Source: an uncultured Poribacteria bacterium (GTDB taxonomy: Bacteria; Poribacteria; WGA-4E; WGA-3G). From it: a stretch of 64,000 nt of DNA. Both the position numbers and the translations under genes were made by a program. The stretch covers positions 5,394,329 to 5,458,328 of the forward strand of contig OY282383.1 of NCBI GenBank assembly GCA_958295855.1, written 5' to 3'. The first letter of the stretch is position 1. Each line of letters starts with the position of its first letter. The notes under the pieces are model-generated. The model did not search any database. It saw nothing but the letters and a program-made list of their open reading frames with translations, and was not told the DNA's origin. This document shows, piece after piece, positions 16,868 through 25,375 of the stretch.

Positions 16868-17584
16868 TTACCTCTGCTCTAGTACAATGTCACGAATCAG
16901 TTGCGGATTCTGCCGAACCTTTTCAAAGACGTGGAAGCCTTCACGGCACGCGACTTCACACAATTTTCTGAATACTGCCCCTCGAAGGTTATAGCAATTC
17001 GCTCCAGGAAGTTTTCCCACTAAAACCTTCGCTCCAGTGCAAACAAGGTGAGTATTTGGTAAAGACTCAGGAATTGAAATCCGCCAACTTGGAGGTGCCA
17101 AGAGAACCAGGGGTACCTCACGATGTCTCTCAAACATACATTTGAGTTCCAAGACATCATATTTTTCCAACAGTGAGAAAACGAGGTCGTAACGTTCCAT
17201 TAAAGCTTCGACACGTTCAAGAGGAGCAGTCTCTCCGTAATATACACCCGCCCGGTCAGGAAGCATCTCAACATCGAAGGGAACGATTCTGTCGTTCTCG
17301 TTAACTAAGGCCTCTCTCCTGTCAACCCGATAAAAATTTGAGGGAAAATACAGATCGAGCGTTGTTTCACCATATTCCTCGTGTTTCCGAACCTGCGTTA
17401 AGCCTTTCCGCACTTCTCTATGCGATGGTCCCGTAAACATCTCTCCGGCACGAGCACTGTAGCCACTCAGCTCTCTTATTCGCCGATCAAGGCGTTCGGG
17501 TGGACTGAGATCTTCACGCCCAAGGGGGTTATCATGTTTAGATTTTTGTGTCTTTGTGTAAGAGGTCAAGACTAATATCTTCAT
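16868..17584 (-). CDS. Triplicated family, copy 1 (weakly YaaA/DUF6884-like)
   Basis: This 238-residue soluble protein begins MKILVLTSYTKTQKSK, a hydrophobic strand followed by a TS.TK turn like the start of YaaA/DUF6884 proteins. ARAGEMFTGPSHREVRKGL matches the ARELYTG..F..A position of that group, and the LDLYFPSNFYRVDRREALV..DRIVPFDV stretch matches its YILSA..GLV....I.PYD pattern. The usual early cysteine is a tyrosine here. The C-terminal half (ERVEALMERYDLVFSLLEK, then LRGAVFRKLCEVACREGFHVFE) is not assignable. Compared with the other copies it lacks 14 residues between two YSA repeats. GGAG stands 6 nt before the chosen ATG. Function is unknown; the homology is my inference. Confidence 0.65.
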   Translation of the reverse strand: MKILVLTSYTKTQKSKHDNPLGREDLSPPERLDRRIRELSGYSARAGEMFTGPSHREVRKGLTQVRKHEEYGETTLDLYFPSNFYRVDRREALVNENDRIVPFDVEMLPDRAGVYYGETAPLERVEALMERYDLVFSLLEKYDVLELKCMFERHREVPLVLLAPPSWRISIPESLPNTHLVCTGAKVLVGKLPGANCYNLRGAVFRKLCEVACREGFHVFEKVRQNPQLIRDIVLEQR

Positions 17585-17915
17585 TGATTTCTCCATTTAT
17601 TTTTAAGCTGCCCCACTGATAGTTCCGGCGCGCTGACAAAGCGCGTCTTCGGATTCTCCGGTAATGGGCATTGGAAGCGTCATTTTTTGTCCTTGGTGCA
17701 AGGCGTGCTAATTGCAATTGCAGCACAATTGGTATTTTCCCCTGCTTTGCTGGGGTTAACACCCTTAGCTCCACCGAGAGTTACCGTGTGACATCAGACC
17801 TAAGCGTAGGCACAAGGCACTACCCCTACGGACTTCGCCGCAAGGAATGGGGTATTCACCCCCGCGGAGCGCGGGATTTCACCCTCAGGGAAAAAACAGG
17901 TTGCAACGGTTGTGG

Positions 17916-18665
17916 TTACCTCTGCTCTAGTACAATGTCAAGAATCAGTTGCGGATTCTGCCGAACCTCTTCAAAGACGTGGAAGCCTTCACGGCACGCG
18001 GCTTCACACAATTTTCTGAACACTACCCCTCGAAGGTTATAGTTATTCGCTCCATCAAGTTGTCGCGCTAAATCCGTTCCAGTGCAAACAACATGAACAT
18101 TCGATAAAGCATCATTAACCACATGCCTGTAGGTTGGGGCAATGAAAAAAATCTGGGTTACGGCACTTAGTCTCTCAAAAACGCGTTTGAGTGCTCTAAC
18201 ATCGTCTTCTCTCAATAGCGAAAAAACGAGGTCGTAGTTTTCCATTAAAGCTTCGACACGTTCAAGAGGAGCAGTCTCTCCGTAATTTACACCCTTCCGG
18301 CCACGAAGCGGCTTAACATCGAAAGGAACGATTCTGTCGTCCTCGTTAACTAAGTCCGCTTTTCTGTCAACCCGATAAAAATTTGAGGGAAAATACAGAT
18401 GTAGCGTTGTTTCACCATATTCCTCGTGTTTCCGAACCTGCCTTAAGCCTTCCCGCACTTGTTCATGAAATTGCCCCGTAAACATCTCTCCGGCACGAGC
18501 ACTGTAATCTCTGCTTTTATGATACCCACCCTCTGCACTGTAACCACTCAGTTCTCTTATTCGCCGATCAAGGCGTTCGGGTTGACTGAGATCTTCACGC
18601 CCAAGGGGGTTATCATGTTTAGATTTTTGTGCCCCTGTGTAAGATGCCAAGACTAATATCTTCAT
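17916..18665 (-). CDS. Triplicated family, copy 2
   Basis: Copy 2 has 249 residues and the full segment SAEGGYHKSRDYSARAGEMF that copy 1 has lost. It shares MKILVLASYTGAQKSK, the GEMFTGQFHEQVREGL motif, LHLYFPSNFYRVDRKADLV and the C-terminal LRGVVFRKLCEAACREGFH with its siblings, but its central part (ERLSAVTQIFFIAPTYRHVV) is the most divergent of the three. GGAGAAATCTA precedes the ATG at 18665; the longer frame back to 18698 runs into the duplicated spacer. The frame is intact and shows conservative substitutions, so it is likely expressed. Confidence 0.65.
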   Translation of the reverse strand: MKILVLASYTGAQKSKHDNPLGREDLSQPERLDRRIRELSGYSAEGGYHKSRDYSARAGEMFTGQFHEQVREGLRQVRKHEEYGETTLHLYFPSNFYRVDRKADLVNEDDRIVPFDVKPLRGRKGVNYGETAPLERVEALMENYDLVFSLLREDDVRALKRVFERLSAVTQIFFIAPTYRHVVNDALSNVHVVCTGTDLARQLDGANNYNLRGVVFRKLCEAACREGFHVFEEVRQNPQLILDIVLEQR

Positions 18666-18974
18666 TAGATTTCTCCATTTATTTCTTAGCTGCCCCACTG
18701 ATAGCTCCGGCGCGCTGACAAAGCGCGTCTTCGGATTCTCCGGTAATGGGTATTGGAAGCGTCATTTTTTGTCCTTGGTGCGAGGCGTGATAATTGCAAT
18801 TGCAGCACAATTGGCATTTGCCCCTGCTTTGCAGGGGTTACCACCCTTAGCTCCACCGAGAGTTACCGTGTGACATCAGACCTAAGGGTAGGCACAAGGC
18901 ACTACCCCTACGGCCTTCTCCGCAAGGAATGGGGTATTCACCCTCAGGGAAAAAACAGGTTGCAACGGTTGTGG

Positions 18975-19739
18975 TTACCTCTGCTCTAGTACAATGTCAC
19001 GAATTAGTTGCGGATTCTGCCGAACCTCTTCAAAGACGTGGAAGCCTTCGCGGCACGCGACTTCACACAATTTTCTGAATACTGCCCCTCGAAGGTTATA
19101 GTTGGTCGCTCCTTCAAGTGTTCCCACTAAATCCTTCGCTCCAGTGCAAACAAGGTGAGTATTTGGTAAAGACTCAGGAATTGAAATCCGCCAACCTGGA
19201 GGTGCCAAGAGAACCAGGGGTACCTCACGATGTCTCTCAAACATACCTTTGAGTTCCAAGACATCATATTTTGCCAACAGTGAGAAAACGAGGTCGTAAC
19301 CTTCCATTAAAGCTTCGACACGTTCAAGAAGAACAGTCTCTCCGTAATCTACACCCTCCCAGTCATGATCATGAAGCGGCTCAATATCGAAAGGAACGAT
19401 TCTGTGCTTCTCGTTAACTAAGGGCTCTCTCCGGTCAACCCGACAAAAATTTGAATTTGAGGGAAAATACAGATCGAGCGTTGTTTCACCATATTCCTCG
19501 TGGTTCCGAACCTGCGTTAAGCCTTTCCGCACTTGTTCATGAAATTGGCTCGTAAACATCTCTCCGGCACGAGCACTGTAATCTCTGCTTTCATGATACG
19601 AACCCTCTGCATTGTAGCCACTCAGTTCTCTGATTCGCCGATCAAGGTGTTCGGGTGGGCTGAGATCTTCACGCCGAATGAGGTTATCAGGTTTATATTT
19701 TTGTGCCTTTGTGTAAGAGTTCAAGACTAATATCTTCAT
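18975..19739 (-). CDS. Triplicated family, copy 3
   Basis: Copy 3 (254 residues) is the first of the three in the direction of transcription and lies 83 bases after the secF stop. It begins MKILVLNSYTKAQKYK and holds the complete EGSYHESRDYSARAGEMF segment. Its centre (KGMFERHREVPLVLLAPPGW) is nearly identical to copy 1 but not copy 2, which indicates duplication order or gene conversion. A three-residue insertion (SNSNFCRVD) distinguishes it. GGAG is 6 nt upstream of the ATG. No signal peptide or membrane segment is present. Function is unknown. Confidence 0.65.
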   Translation of the reverse strand: MKILVLNSYTKAQKYKPDNLIRREDLSPPEHLDRRIRELSGYNAEGSYHESRDYSARAGEMFTSQFHEQVRKGLTQVRNHEEYGETTLDLYFPSNSNFCRVDRREPLVNEKHRIVPFDIEPLHDHDWEGVDYGETVLLERVEALMEGYDLVFSLLAKYDVLELKGMFERHREVPLVLLAPPGWRISIPESLPNTHLVCTGAKDLVGTLEGATNYNLRGAVFRKLCEVACREGFHVFEEVRQNPQLIRDIVLEQR

Positions 19740-19822
19740 TGATTTCTCCATTTATTTCTAAGCCGCCTCACTGACGGCTCCGGCGCGCTGACAAAGCGCG
19801 CCTACCGAAGGTTGAGGTGATT

Positions 19823-20989
19823 CTAAGCCTCCGCTTGTTGCTGCCTTTGATGCCAGATATACAGAATCGGACTGGCGATGAATACCGAGGAGTACGTGCC
19901 TACCAACACACCGACGATGAGGGCTAAAGCGAACGTGTTAATTTCCTCCCCTGCGCTGGAGAGGGTGAAGATAACCACGACGACGAACAGCGTTGTTAAC
20001 GACGTGATCACGGTGCGACTCAGTGATTGGTTGATGCTTCGGTTCAGCACCGTGACGTAGTCAGTGCCGCGCAAGGATTGTGAGTTTTCGCGAATCCGGT
20101 CGAATACCACAATTGTGTCGTTGAGCGAGTACCCGATAATTGTGAGGAATGCAGCGACGGTGGGCAGGTTAATCTCTTTTGACAGCACGGCGAAGATGCC
20201 TAAGGTGATAAGCACATCGTGAACCAGCGCAGCTATCGCACCGATGGCGAAACGGAATTCAAACCGCCACGAGATATACACCAACAAAATCACAATCGAC
20301 CAGAGGACAGACCAGAGTGCTGCCCATTTGAGGTCGCGGCCAACACTCGGGCCGACTTCAGAGACGTTAACCCCGCCAGCGAGTGCTTGCCAACCGTTTC
20401 CTCCTTCAAGCAGCGCATCCGTGAGAATTCTGCCGACGCTCGCTTGGATTTGGATAGTGGCGTTTTCGCTCAAGTCAATCCCGAATCCATTTGCGAAGGT
20501 GAGTTGAATTGCACCATCTTCAGGGCCGGGTGTCAACGCGCGGATCTCGTTGCGTCGTTGCATATCGCCATCAATCAGTTGGACGGTGTCCCCAGGTGCC
20601 AATAGATGCACTTTTTCTGCGGTACTACTCACTTGAAGCGTTGTGGCGGTTGCATCGCCCGGATCCGCCATGATGGGGATATCGATCAGCTGTTGCTGAA
20701 ATTCGGGGCGATGGCCCATGGAAATAGAAGCCTCATTTTTGTCCGGATCCAGTTGAATCTTTGCCTGAGCGTAACCCAATTCGGAGAGTTTCGCTTGCAG
20801 TTCGGCTTCAGTTACCATCCTGTTGAATTTAGCGTGGATTTTAACGCCGCCACGGAAGTCGATGCCGAAGTTCGGTCCCTGATGAATGACAAGGAAAACC
20901 AAGCCGATAACGATGATTCCCGCTGAGAATACAAATCCGGTGCGGTGTTTGCTGATAAAATCGAAGTTTGTATCTTTCAGTAATTGCAA
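19823..20989 (-). CDS. secF: Protein translocase subunit SecF
   Basis: SecF works with SecD at the SecYEG channel, using proton motive force to pull exported proteins across the inner membrane. The 388-residue form carries the signature GIDFRGGVKI after the first transmembrane segment, a periplasmic domain, and five C-terminal helices with LVHDVLITLGIFAV and GYSLNDTIVVFDRIREN, the most conserved SecF motif. A TTG start at 20989 (MQLLKDTNFDFISK) is chosen because AAAGGA lies 7 nt upstream; the frame back to 21043 runs into repeat DNA. It follows secD in the usual order, separated by a repeat-filled gap of about 180 bases. Confidence 0.94.
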   Translation of the reverse strand: MQLLKDTNFDFISKHRTGFVFSAGIIVIGLVFLVIHQGPNFGIDFRGGVKIHAKFNRMVTEAELQAKLSELGYAQAKIQLDPDKNEASISMGHRPEFQQQLIDIPIMADPGDATATTLQVSSTAEKVHLLAPGDTVQLIDGDMQRRNEIRALTPGPEDGAIQLTFANGFGIDLSENATIQIQASVGRILTDALLEGGNGWQALAGGVNVSEVGPSVGRDLKWAALWSVLWSIVILLVYISWRFEFRFAIGAIAALVHDVLITLGIFAVLSKEINLPTVAAFLTIIGYSLNDTIVVFDRIRENSQSLRGTDYVTVLNRSINQSLSRTVITSLTTLFVVVVIFTLSSAGEEINTFALALIVGVLVGTYSSVFIASPILYIWHQRQQQAEA

Positions 20990-21039
20990 TTTTTTATCCT
21001 TTCCATGTTCGCTGCGGAGTTCGCGCCTGCAAAATTGCA

Positions 21040-21166
21040 CCACAAACTTCCACTGAGATTACCGTGTGTTGTCAGACCTAAGGGTAGGCACAAGGCACTA
21101 CCCCTACAGACTTCGCCGCAGGGTAGGCACAAGGCACTACCCCTACGGACTTCGCCGCAAGGCATG
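21040..21166. repeat. Dispersed repeat cluster between secD and secF
   Basis: Contains CACCACAAACTTCCACTGAG, ACCGTGTGTTGTCAGACC and two tandem GGGTAGGCACAAGGCACTAC elements each followed by CCTAC-GACTTCGCCGCA. The same modules occur in the 16.7-18.9 kb spacers and at 26440-26580. Confidence 0.8.
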
Positions 21167-21173
21167 TCGAAAA

Positions 21174-23120
21174 CTAGATGCTTAATTTTTGCACGTCTCG
21201 GTTTCCGATTGTCAAACCGTATATTTCTCGTGTGACAATAATCGCCGTGAACATACTCGCGAGAATGCCGATACCGAGCGTTACCGCGAACCCCTTAATG
21301 GGCCCAGTGCCGAAATGATAGAGGACAAGTGCCGTAAAAAATGTGGTGAGATTGGCATCCAAAATGGTGAGAAATGCGCGTTGATAACCGCTCACAATAG
21401 CCGGCCAAACGGCTTTGCCCGTTCGCAACTCTTCGCGAATTCGCTCAAAGATAAGCACATTTGCGTCAACAGACATGCCAATCGTCAGCACCAGCCCGGC
21501 GATGCCGGGGAGCGTCAGGGCGGCACCAAATCCTGCCAAGGCACCGAGTATAATGAACATATTAAACACGAGCGCGAGGATCGCAATCAACCCGGAGAGC
21601 TGGTAGTAGATAAGCATAAACACCAGCACGCCGCCCAGGCCAATGAGTGCCGCTTTAACGCCGTCGTCAATAGATTCCTTACCGAGGGTGGGGCCGACGG
21701 TGCGTTCCTCAGCAATTTGGACACCCACCGGAAATGCGCCGGCCTTAAGGATGTTGGACAGGTAGTTGGCTTCCTCAAAATTGAAGTTGCCTTCAATGAT
21801 TGCATTGCCGACAATCTGATCTTGGATGACCGGGGCAGATTGGACTTTTCCATCGAGTAGGATTGCCAAATGTTCACCGACATGAGCCCCCGTTACCTCC
21901 GCAAATGTGCGCCTACCGGTACTATCAAAACTCATTGAGACGACAATGTCAAAGCTTGTTCTGCCTGTGGAGGGGCCGGCATCAACGATCCGGTCGCCTC
22001 TAAGGAGTACGGGACTTTGCAAAACGTACCAATCGCCGGTTTCACGATGATATCGGACTTCGCTATTTTCTGGCACACTATCTGGTGGGGGTGTGTCCGC
22101 GGAACCTCGCCACAAATTCCCCCCGGTAGGTGATTTTTCAACCAGTTTAAACTCAAGCCTGCCCATTGTTTTTACAATTTGGAGCGGCTTTGAGGAGTCT
22201 TTTGCGCCTGGCAGCTCAACGATGATTCGCGGGTGATTTGCCTCGCGCCGGATAGAGGGTTCGGATACGCCGAACGCGTCAACACGATTTCGCAACACGA
22301 TAAGCAGTTGCTCAATAGCCTGCTCGCTGTATTTTTGAATGCCCCGCTCACTGAGTTTGAGTTGGTAAGTGGATTGCGTATCCTTCTCTGTAACAAGTGC
22401 CGAGTCTTCAAAAAATTCTAACTCGTTTAAGAGGCTCTCTGCTTTTTCGAGATACTTCGCTTTTTCCGCTGCATCCGACCGGAGTCGGGAGGGTATTCCG
22501 ATAAGCACGTTCAGGGCCTCTTGCCCACTCACTTGTTGAACTTCTCGGCATAAAATATCCTCCGGTCTGAGCTTATCGGGAATAGAGCGCACGTGTTCTC
22601 GGAGCAGTTCCGCTTTCGAGGTTTCCAAATCTACCTCAAGTACGAGGTGGACTCCGCCCTTTAGATCCAACCCTAACTTTAATCGGGTACCCGGGATGAG
22701 CCGTCGGAGGGTTACCGGCAGGCTTCCGTATAGGTGTAAATTTTGTAGCGTTGCGTGTGGGTTTTGAAGTGCCTTCTCCGAGGTTAGCCGTACGTAAAAT
22801 TCCCGTGCTTCGGTGGTGTCAAATTGATAATCGATTGTTTCTTCAAAGCCGAGTTTTCTGAGATGGACCCGGAAGACATCCTGAAGTTCGAGGGTAGCAT
22901 CTTGGAAGTTGACACCTTCAGGATACTCGACTTCTGCGAGGCTAACCTTCAAAGCCTTTTCCTCGCTGATTTCAAAGGGTGGGAGTTTTTCCTGCATCCA
23001 AAGCGGTAAGTTGCCGTACAAAGGATTGTAGAAGCTATCCGGGGTAGGGATGAGATATAACGCTGAAAACAGCAAAACCCCAATGATTAAAACAATTTTC
23101 CATGTATTGACTCTGTACAT
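21174..23120 (-). CDS. secD: Protein translocase subunit SecD
   Basis: SecD pairs with SecF to drive late steps of Sec export. The 648-residue protein has an N-terminal transmembrane helix (WKIVLIIGVLLFSALYLIPTP), the P1 region with LGLDLKGGVHLVLEVDL near residue 145, and six C-terminal helices with the family motif GMSVDANVLIFERIREELR. Within P1 the RIIVELPGAKD and DRIVDAGPSTGR segments are recognisable. Two adjacent ATGs at 23123 and 23120 follow AGGAGG; I take the second because its spacing is better. YajC is not adjacent. A tRNA-Arg lies just upstream in the same orientation. Confidence 0.95.
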   Translation of the reverse strand: MYRVNTWKIVLIIGVLLFSALYLIPTPDSFYNPLYGNLPLWMQEKLPPFEISEEKALKVSLAEVEYPEGVNFQDATLELQDVFRVHLRKLGFEETIDYQFDTTEAREFYVRLTSEKALQNPHATLQNLHLYGSLPVTLRRLIPGTRLKLGLDLKGGVHLVLEVDLETSKAELLREHVRSIPDKLRPEDILCREVQQVSGQEALNVLIGIPSRLRSDAAEKAKYLEKAESLLNELEFFEDSALVTEKDTQSTYQLKLSERGIQKYSEQAIEQLLIVLRNRVDAFGVSEPSIRREANHPRIIVELPGAKDSSKPLQIVKTMGRLEFKLVEKSPTGGNLWRGSADTPPPDSVPENSEVRYHRETGDWYVLQSPVLLRGDRIVDAGPSTGRTSFDIVVSMSFDSTGRRTFAEVTGAHVGEHLAILLDGKVQSAPVIQDQIVGNAIIEGNFNFEEANYLSNILKAGAFPVGVQIAEERTVGPTLGKESIDDGVKAALIGLGGVLVFMLIYYQLSGLIAILALVFNMFIILGALAGFGAALTLPGIAGLVLTIGMSVDANVLIFERIREELRTGKAVWPAIVSGYQRAFLTILDANLTTFFTALVLYHFGTGPIKGFAVTLGIGILASMFTAIIVTREIYGLTIGNRDVQKLSI

Positions 23121-23300
23121 CATTCCTCCTATTCCGCTCTTTGTACTCTGCGGGTGCTGTTCGCATTGCAGCACAAACCTCCACTGAGATTTACCGTATA
23201 TTTCACCCTAACTTGCTTTTTCACTTCTGCGCAAGGAATGTTGAAAGAGCGAAATTTTTCTATACTGAGTATCCAAAGTTTGTGTAATTCTGTAGATAAG

Positions 23301-23373
23301 TGCGCCTGAGAGGAATCGAACCCCCGACACGAGGCTTAGGAAGCCCCTGCTCTATCCGCTGAGCTACAGGCGC
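23301..23373 (-). tRNA. tRNA-Arg (anticodon CCU)
   Basis: On the minus strand the cloverleaf is complete: acceptor GCGCCTG/CAGGCGC, D arm GCTC-AGCGGATA-GAGC, anticodon arm GGGGC-TTCCTAA-GCCTC with CCT as anticodon, five-base variable loop, and T arm with TTCGATT. The discriminator base is A and the CCA end is not encoded. CCU reads AGG arginine codons. Confidence 0.93.
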
Positions 23374-23410
23374 GCATAAAAATACCGATTTTTTTTAACA
23401 ATTGGGTGAT

Positions 23411-23500
23411 GGTATTTGCCCCTGCAAAGCAGGGGTAATATGCCCTCACTGCTCCGATTTTTCCAGGTGGCATTTGCCCTTGCAAAGCAGGGGTATCATA
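23411..23500. repeat. Two REP-like hairpins
   Basis: GGTATTTGCCCCTGC-AAA-GCAGGGGTAATATGCC at 23411-23443 and a sister at 23471-23500. They belong to the hairpin family also found at 16683, 17735, 18812, 33270, 55421 and 55699. Confidence 0.75.
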
Positions 23501-23625
23501 CCAGTGTCAAAATCGGGTTTCCGATTAGAACCTAACAGTTTGTGCGACTCATTGGTAAGAATTGCGGTACTTCGTCGAAAACCCGCTTGCAACAACAGCA
23601 GCAAGCGGAGGAGAAGTTTAATAAT

Positions 23626-24141
23626 TCAAAATTCAATCAGCGAAAAAATATCATAGTTTGCAAGTTTGTCTCGCCCGCTGAGTGCAGTCAACTCAATTAA
23701 GAGCGCGATGCCGACAAGCGTGCCGTCTAGTTTTTCAACCAGTTCAATGGATGCGGCGAGCGTGCCGCCGGTTGCCAAGACATCGTCGCAGATAAGCACT
23801 CGACTTCCTTTAGAGAACGCGTCTTGATGAATCGTAAGCGTATCGGTGCCGTATTCCAACTGATATGTGGCTTCGTGCGTATCGTAAGGCAACTTACCAC
23901 TTTTACGGATGGGTACAAATCCCACCCCCAGTCTATACGCGAGTGCGGACGCGAAAATGAAGCCACGGGCATCGATTCCGACAATTGCGTCAATTGATTC
24001 GGATTCATAACGGTTTGCGAATGCCTCAATGGCGTTCTGAAAGGCGTTCCTGTTCCCTAAAAGTGGGGTAATGTCTTTGAATAGGATACCCTGTTTGGGA
24101 AAATCCGGTATATCTCGGATAAACTGAGTAAAATCCTGCAT
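23626..24141 (-). CDS. apt: Adenine phosphoribosyltransferase
   Basis: Apt salvages adenine by condensing it with PRPP to give AMP. The 171-residue protein is full length: IRDIPDFPKQGILFKDITPLL is the N-terminal signature, GIDARGFIFASALAYRL and PIRKSGKLPY are the base-side motifs, and VLICDDVLATGGT is the PRPP-binding loop. The start at 24141 (MQDFTQF) follows GAGGAG at about 11 nt; a GTG reading at 24159 lies inside that site. It stands alone between the tRNA and a dehydrogenase gene. Confidence 0.96.
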   Translation of the reverse strand: MQDFTQFIRDIPDFPKQGILFKDITPLLGNRNAFQNAIEAFANRYESESIDAIVGIDARGFIFASALAYRLGVGFVPIRKSGKLPYDTHEATYQLEYGTDTLTIHQDAFSKGSRVLICDDVLATGGTLAASIELVEKLDGTLVGIALLIELTALSGRDKLANYDIFSLIEF

Positions 24142-24241
24142 ACGTGCTTTTCTCCTCACCTTTCTCCTTGTGTAGAGGTTCGTAACCCCGATGTCTGCGC
24201 TCCACGCGTTCTTCCGTTAGGTGCGCGGTTGGAAACCTCGC

Positions 24242-25300
24242 CTACAGCGTTGAAGATGTTGCATGAGGGTGAATCATAATTTTCATACCCTTTCGAGATT
24301 CCATCGCCTCAAATGCCTTGTCAATCTCAACAAGCGGAAAGTGATGCGTGATGAGGGGTTGCACACGAACTAATCCTTTTTCTAAGAGGCGCACTGCCAA
24401 TTCATGGTGGCGAGGTACGCACCCGTGGGAACCGGTGACGAAGCACTCCTTATAGTGAATAGTATTTGATAGAATGTTCATCGGGCGCATTGTCTTGGGC
24501 AAACCGCCAAATAGGTTGACGTAACCGCGATGGGCTACCATTTCAACGGCTTGCTCATGTGCTTCAACGGAGGCACAAGTGGTAACAACGATATCGGGTC
24601 CCTCACTGCCCGTTTCTTCACGGCATCGTTCTACCACGTCTTCCTCTTCAGAGGCAATGTAGGTATCCGCTTCGTAGAATTTTGCGAGCTCCATTCGCAA
24701 TTTGCTTCGTTGTATACCGATAACCTTAGTTGCTCCCATGACGCGAGCCAGGTCAATCATCATACACCCGATGGGGCCCAAGCCGATAATGACAACGGTT
24801 TTTCCGAGGGACATGTTCACCAATTCCAAACCATTGATAGCACATGCAAGTGGTTCAGCGAGGGCGGCTTCGTCAAAACTGAGACAAGTATCAAATGCCG
24901 TAACAGGGCCTTCGTCCAAAACGAGCCGGGGAAGTTTCATGTATTGTGCAAAGGCACCGGGAATCTGGTAGCCGATAGCGTAGTTGATCTCACAGTTGTT
25001 CCCTAGCCCGTTTCGACACCAATGGCACTGTCCGCAGGGGACATCTGCGCCGATTGAGACGCGGTCGCCCTCCTTGACTCGGGTCACGTTTGTGCCGGTT
25101 TTGACAATCACGCCCGCATTTTCATGCCCAATAATAGCCGGTGGCTTCACACGCGGATTGCCATGATGGAGGATGCGGACATCAGAGCCACATATACTGA
25201 CCGATTCGACCCGCATCAATGCGGAGTCGTTGTCAATTTCGGGCTCTGGCACTTCTTGTACGCTTAAATTGTCGAGGCTTTCAAGTATAGCCGCTTTCAT
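24242..25300 (-). CDS. Zinc-dependent medium-chain alcohol/polyol dehydrogenase
   Basis: This 352-residue MDR enzyme oxidises an alcohol or polyol with NAD(P). The catalytic zinc ligands start with Cys in SICGSDVR and the following GHENAG; the structural zinc site is CGQCHWCRNGLGNNC. The Rossmann motif is VIIGLGPIGCMM. It most resembles threonine/sorbitol dehydrogenase-type members. AAAGGAG stands 5-6 nt before the ATG at 25300. It lies 75 bases downstream of a second zinc dehydrogenase and is probably cotranscribed with it and with the epimerase upstream, pointing to a sugar or polyol pathway. Confidence 0.85.
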   Translation of the reverse strand: MKAAILESLDNLSVQEVPEPEIDNDSALMRVESVSICGSDVRILHHGNPRVKPPAIIGHENAGVIVKTGTNVTRVKEGDRVSIGADVPCGQCHWCRNGLGNNCEINYAIGYQIPGAFAQYMKLPRLVLDEGPVTAFDTCLSFDEAALAEPLACAINGLELVNMSLGKTVVIIGLGPIGCMMIDLARVMGATKVIGIQRSKLRMELAKFYEADTYIASEEEDVVERCREETGSEGPDIVVTTCASVEAHEQAVEMVAHRGYVNLFGGLPKTMRPMNILSNTIHYKECFVTGSHGCVPRHHELAVRLLEKGLVRVQPLITHHFPLVEIDKAFEAMESRKGMKIMIHPHATSSTL

Positions 25301-25375
25301 ATTTCTCCTTTTTACCCGTAGGGGCGCAGCCGCTCTTCTTGTCGGCACAGTGTCTAACAGTGCCTACCGGGAGAT

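Larger units (their letters stand above)
16577..19810. repeat. Three tandem copies of a ~1.08-kb unit
   Basis: The unit consists of one YaaA/DUF6884-like gene plus about 320 bases of spacer. Boundaries fall near 16577, 17649 and 18730. Each spacer repeats the regulator start (CATTTTTTGTCCTTGG on +), a GCCCCTGCTTTGCAGGGG-type hairpin, ACCGTGTGACATCAGACC, a GGCACAAGGCACTACCCC element and GGTTGCAACGGTTGTGG. The copies at 17649 and 18730 carry a truncated regulator 5' end; the third spacer has lost the CCCCGCGGAGCGGGGG segment present in the first. Confidence 0.85.

Noticed and set aside
20984-21165. Short frames between secD and secF with CGEVRRGSALCLP-type repeats
   Set aside because: They translate the GGCACAAGGCACTACCCC repeat family and are not genes.
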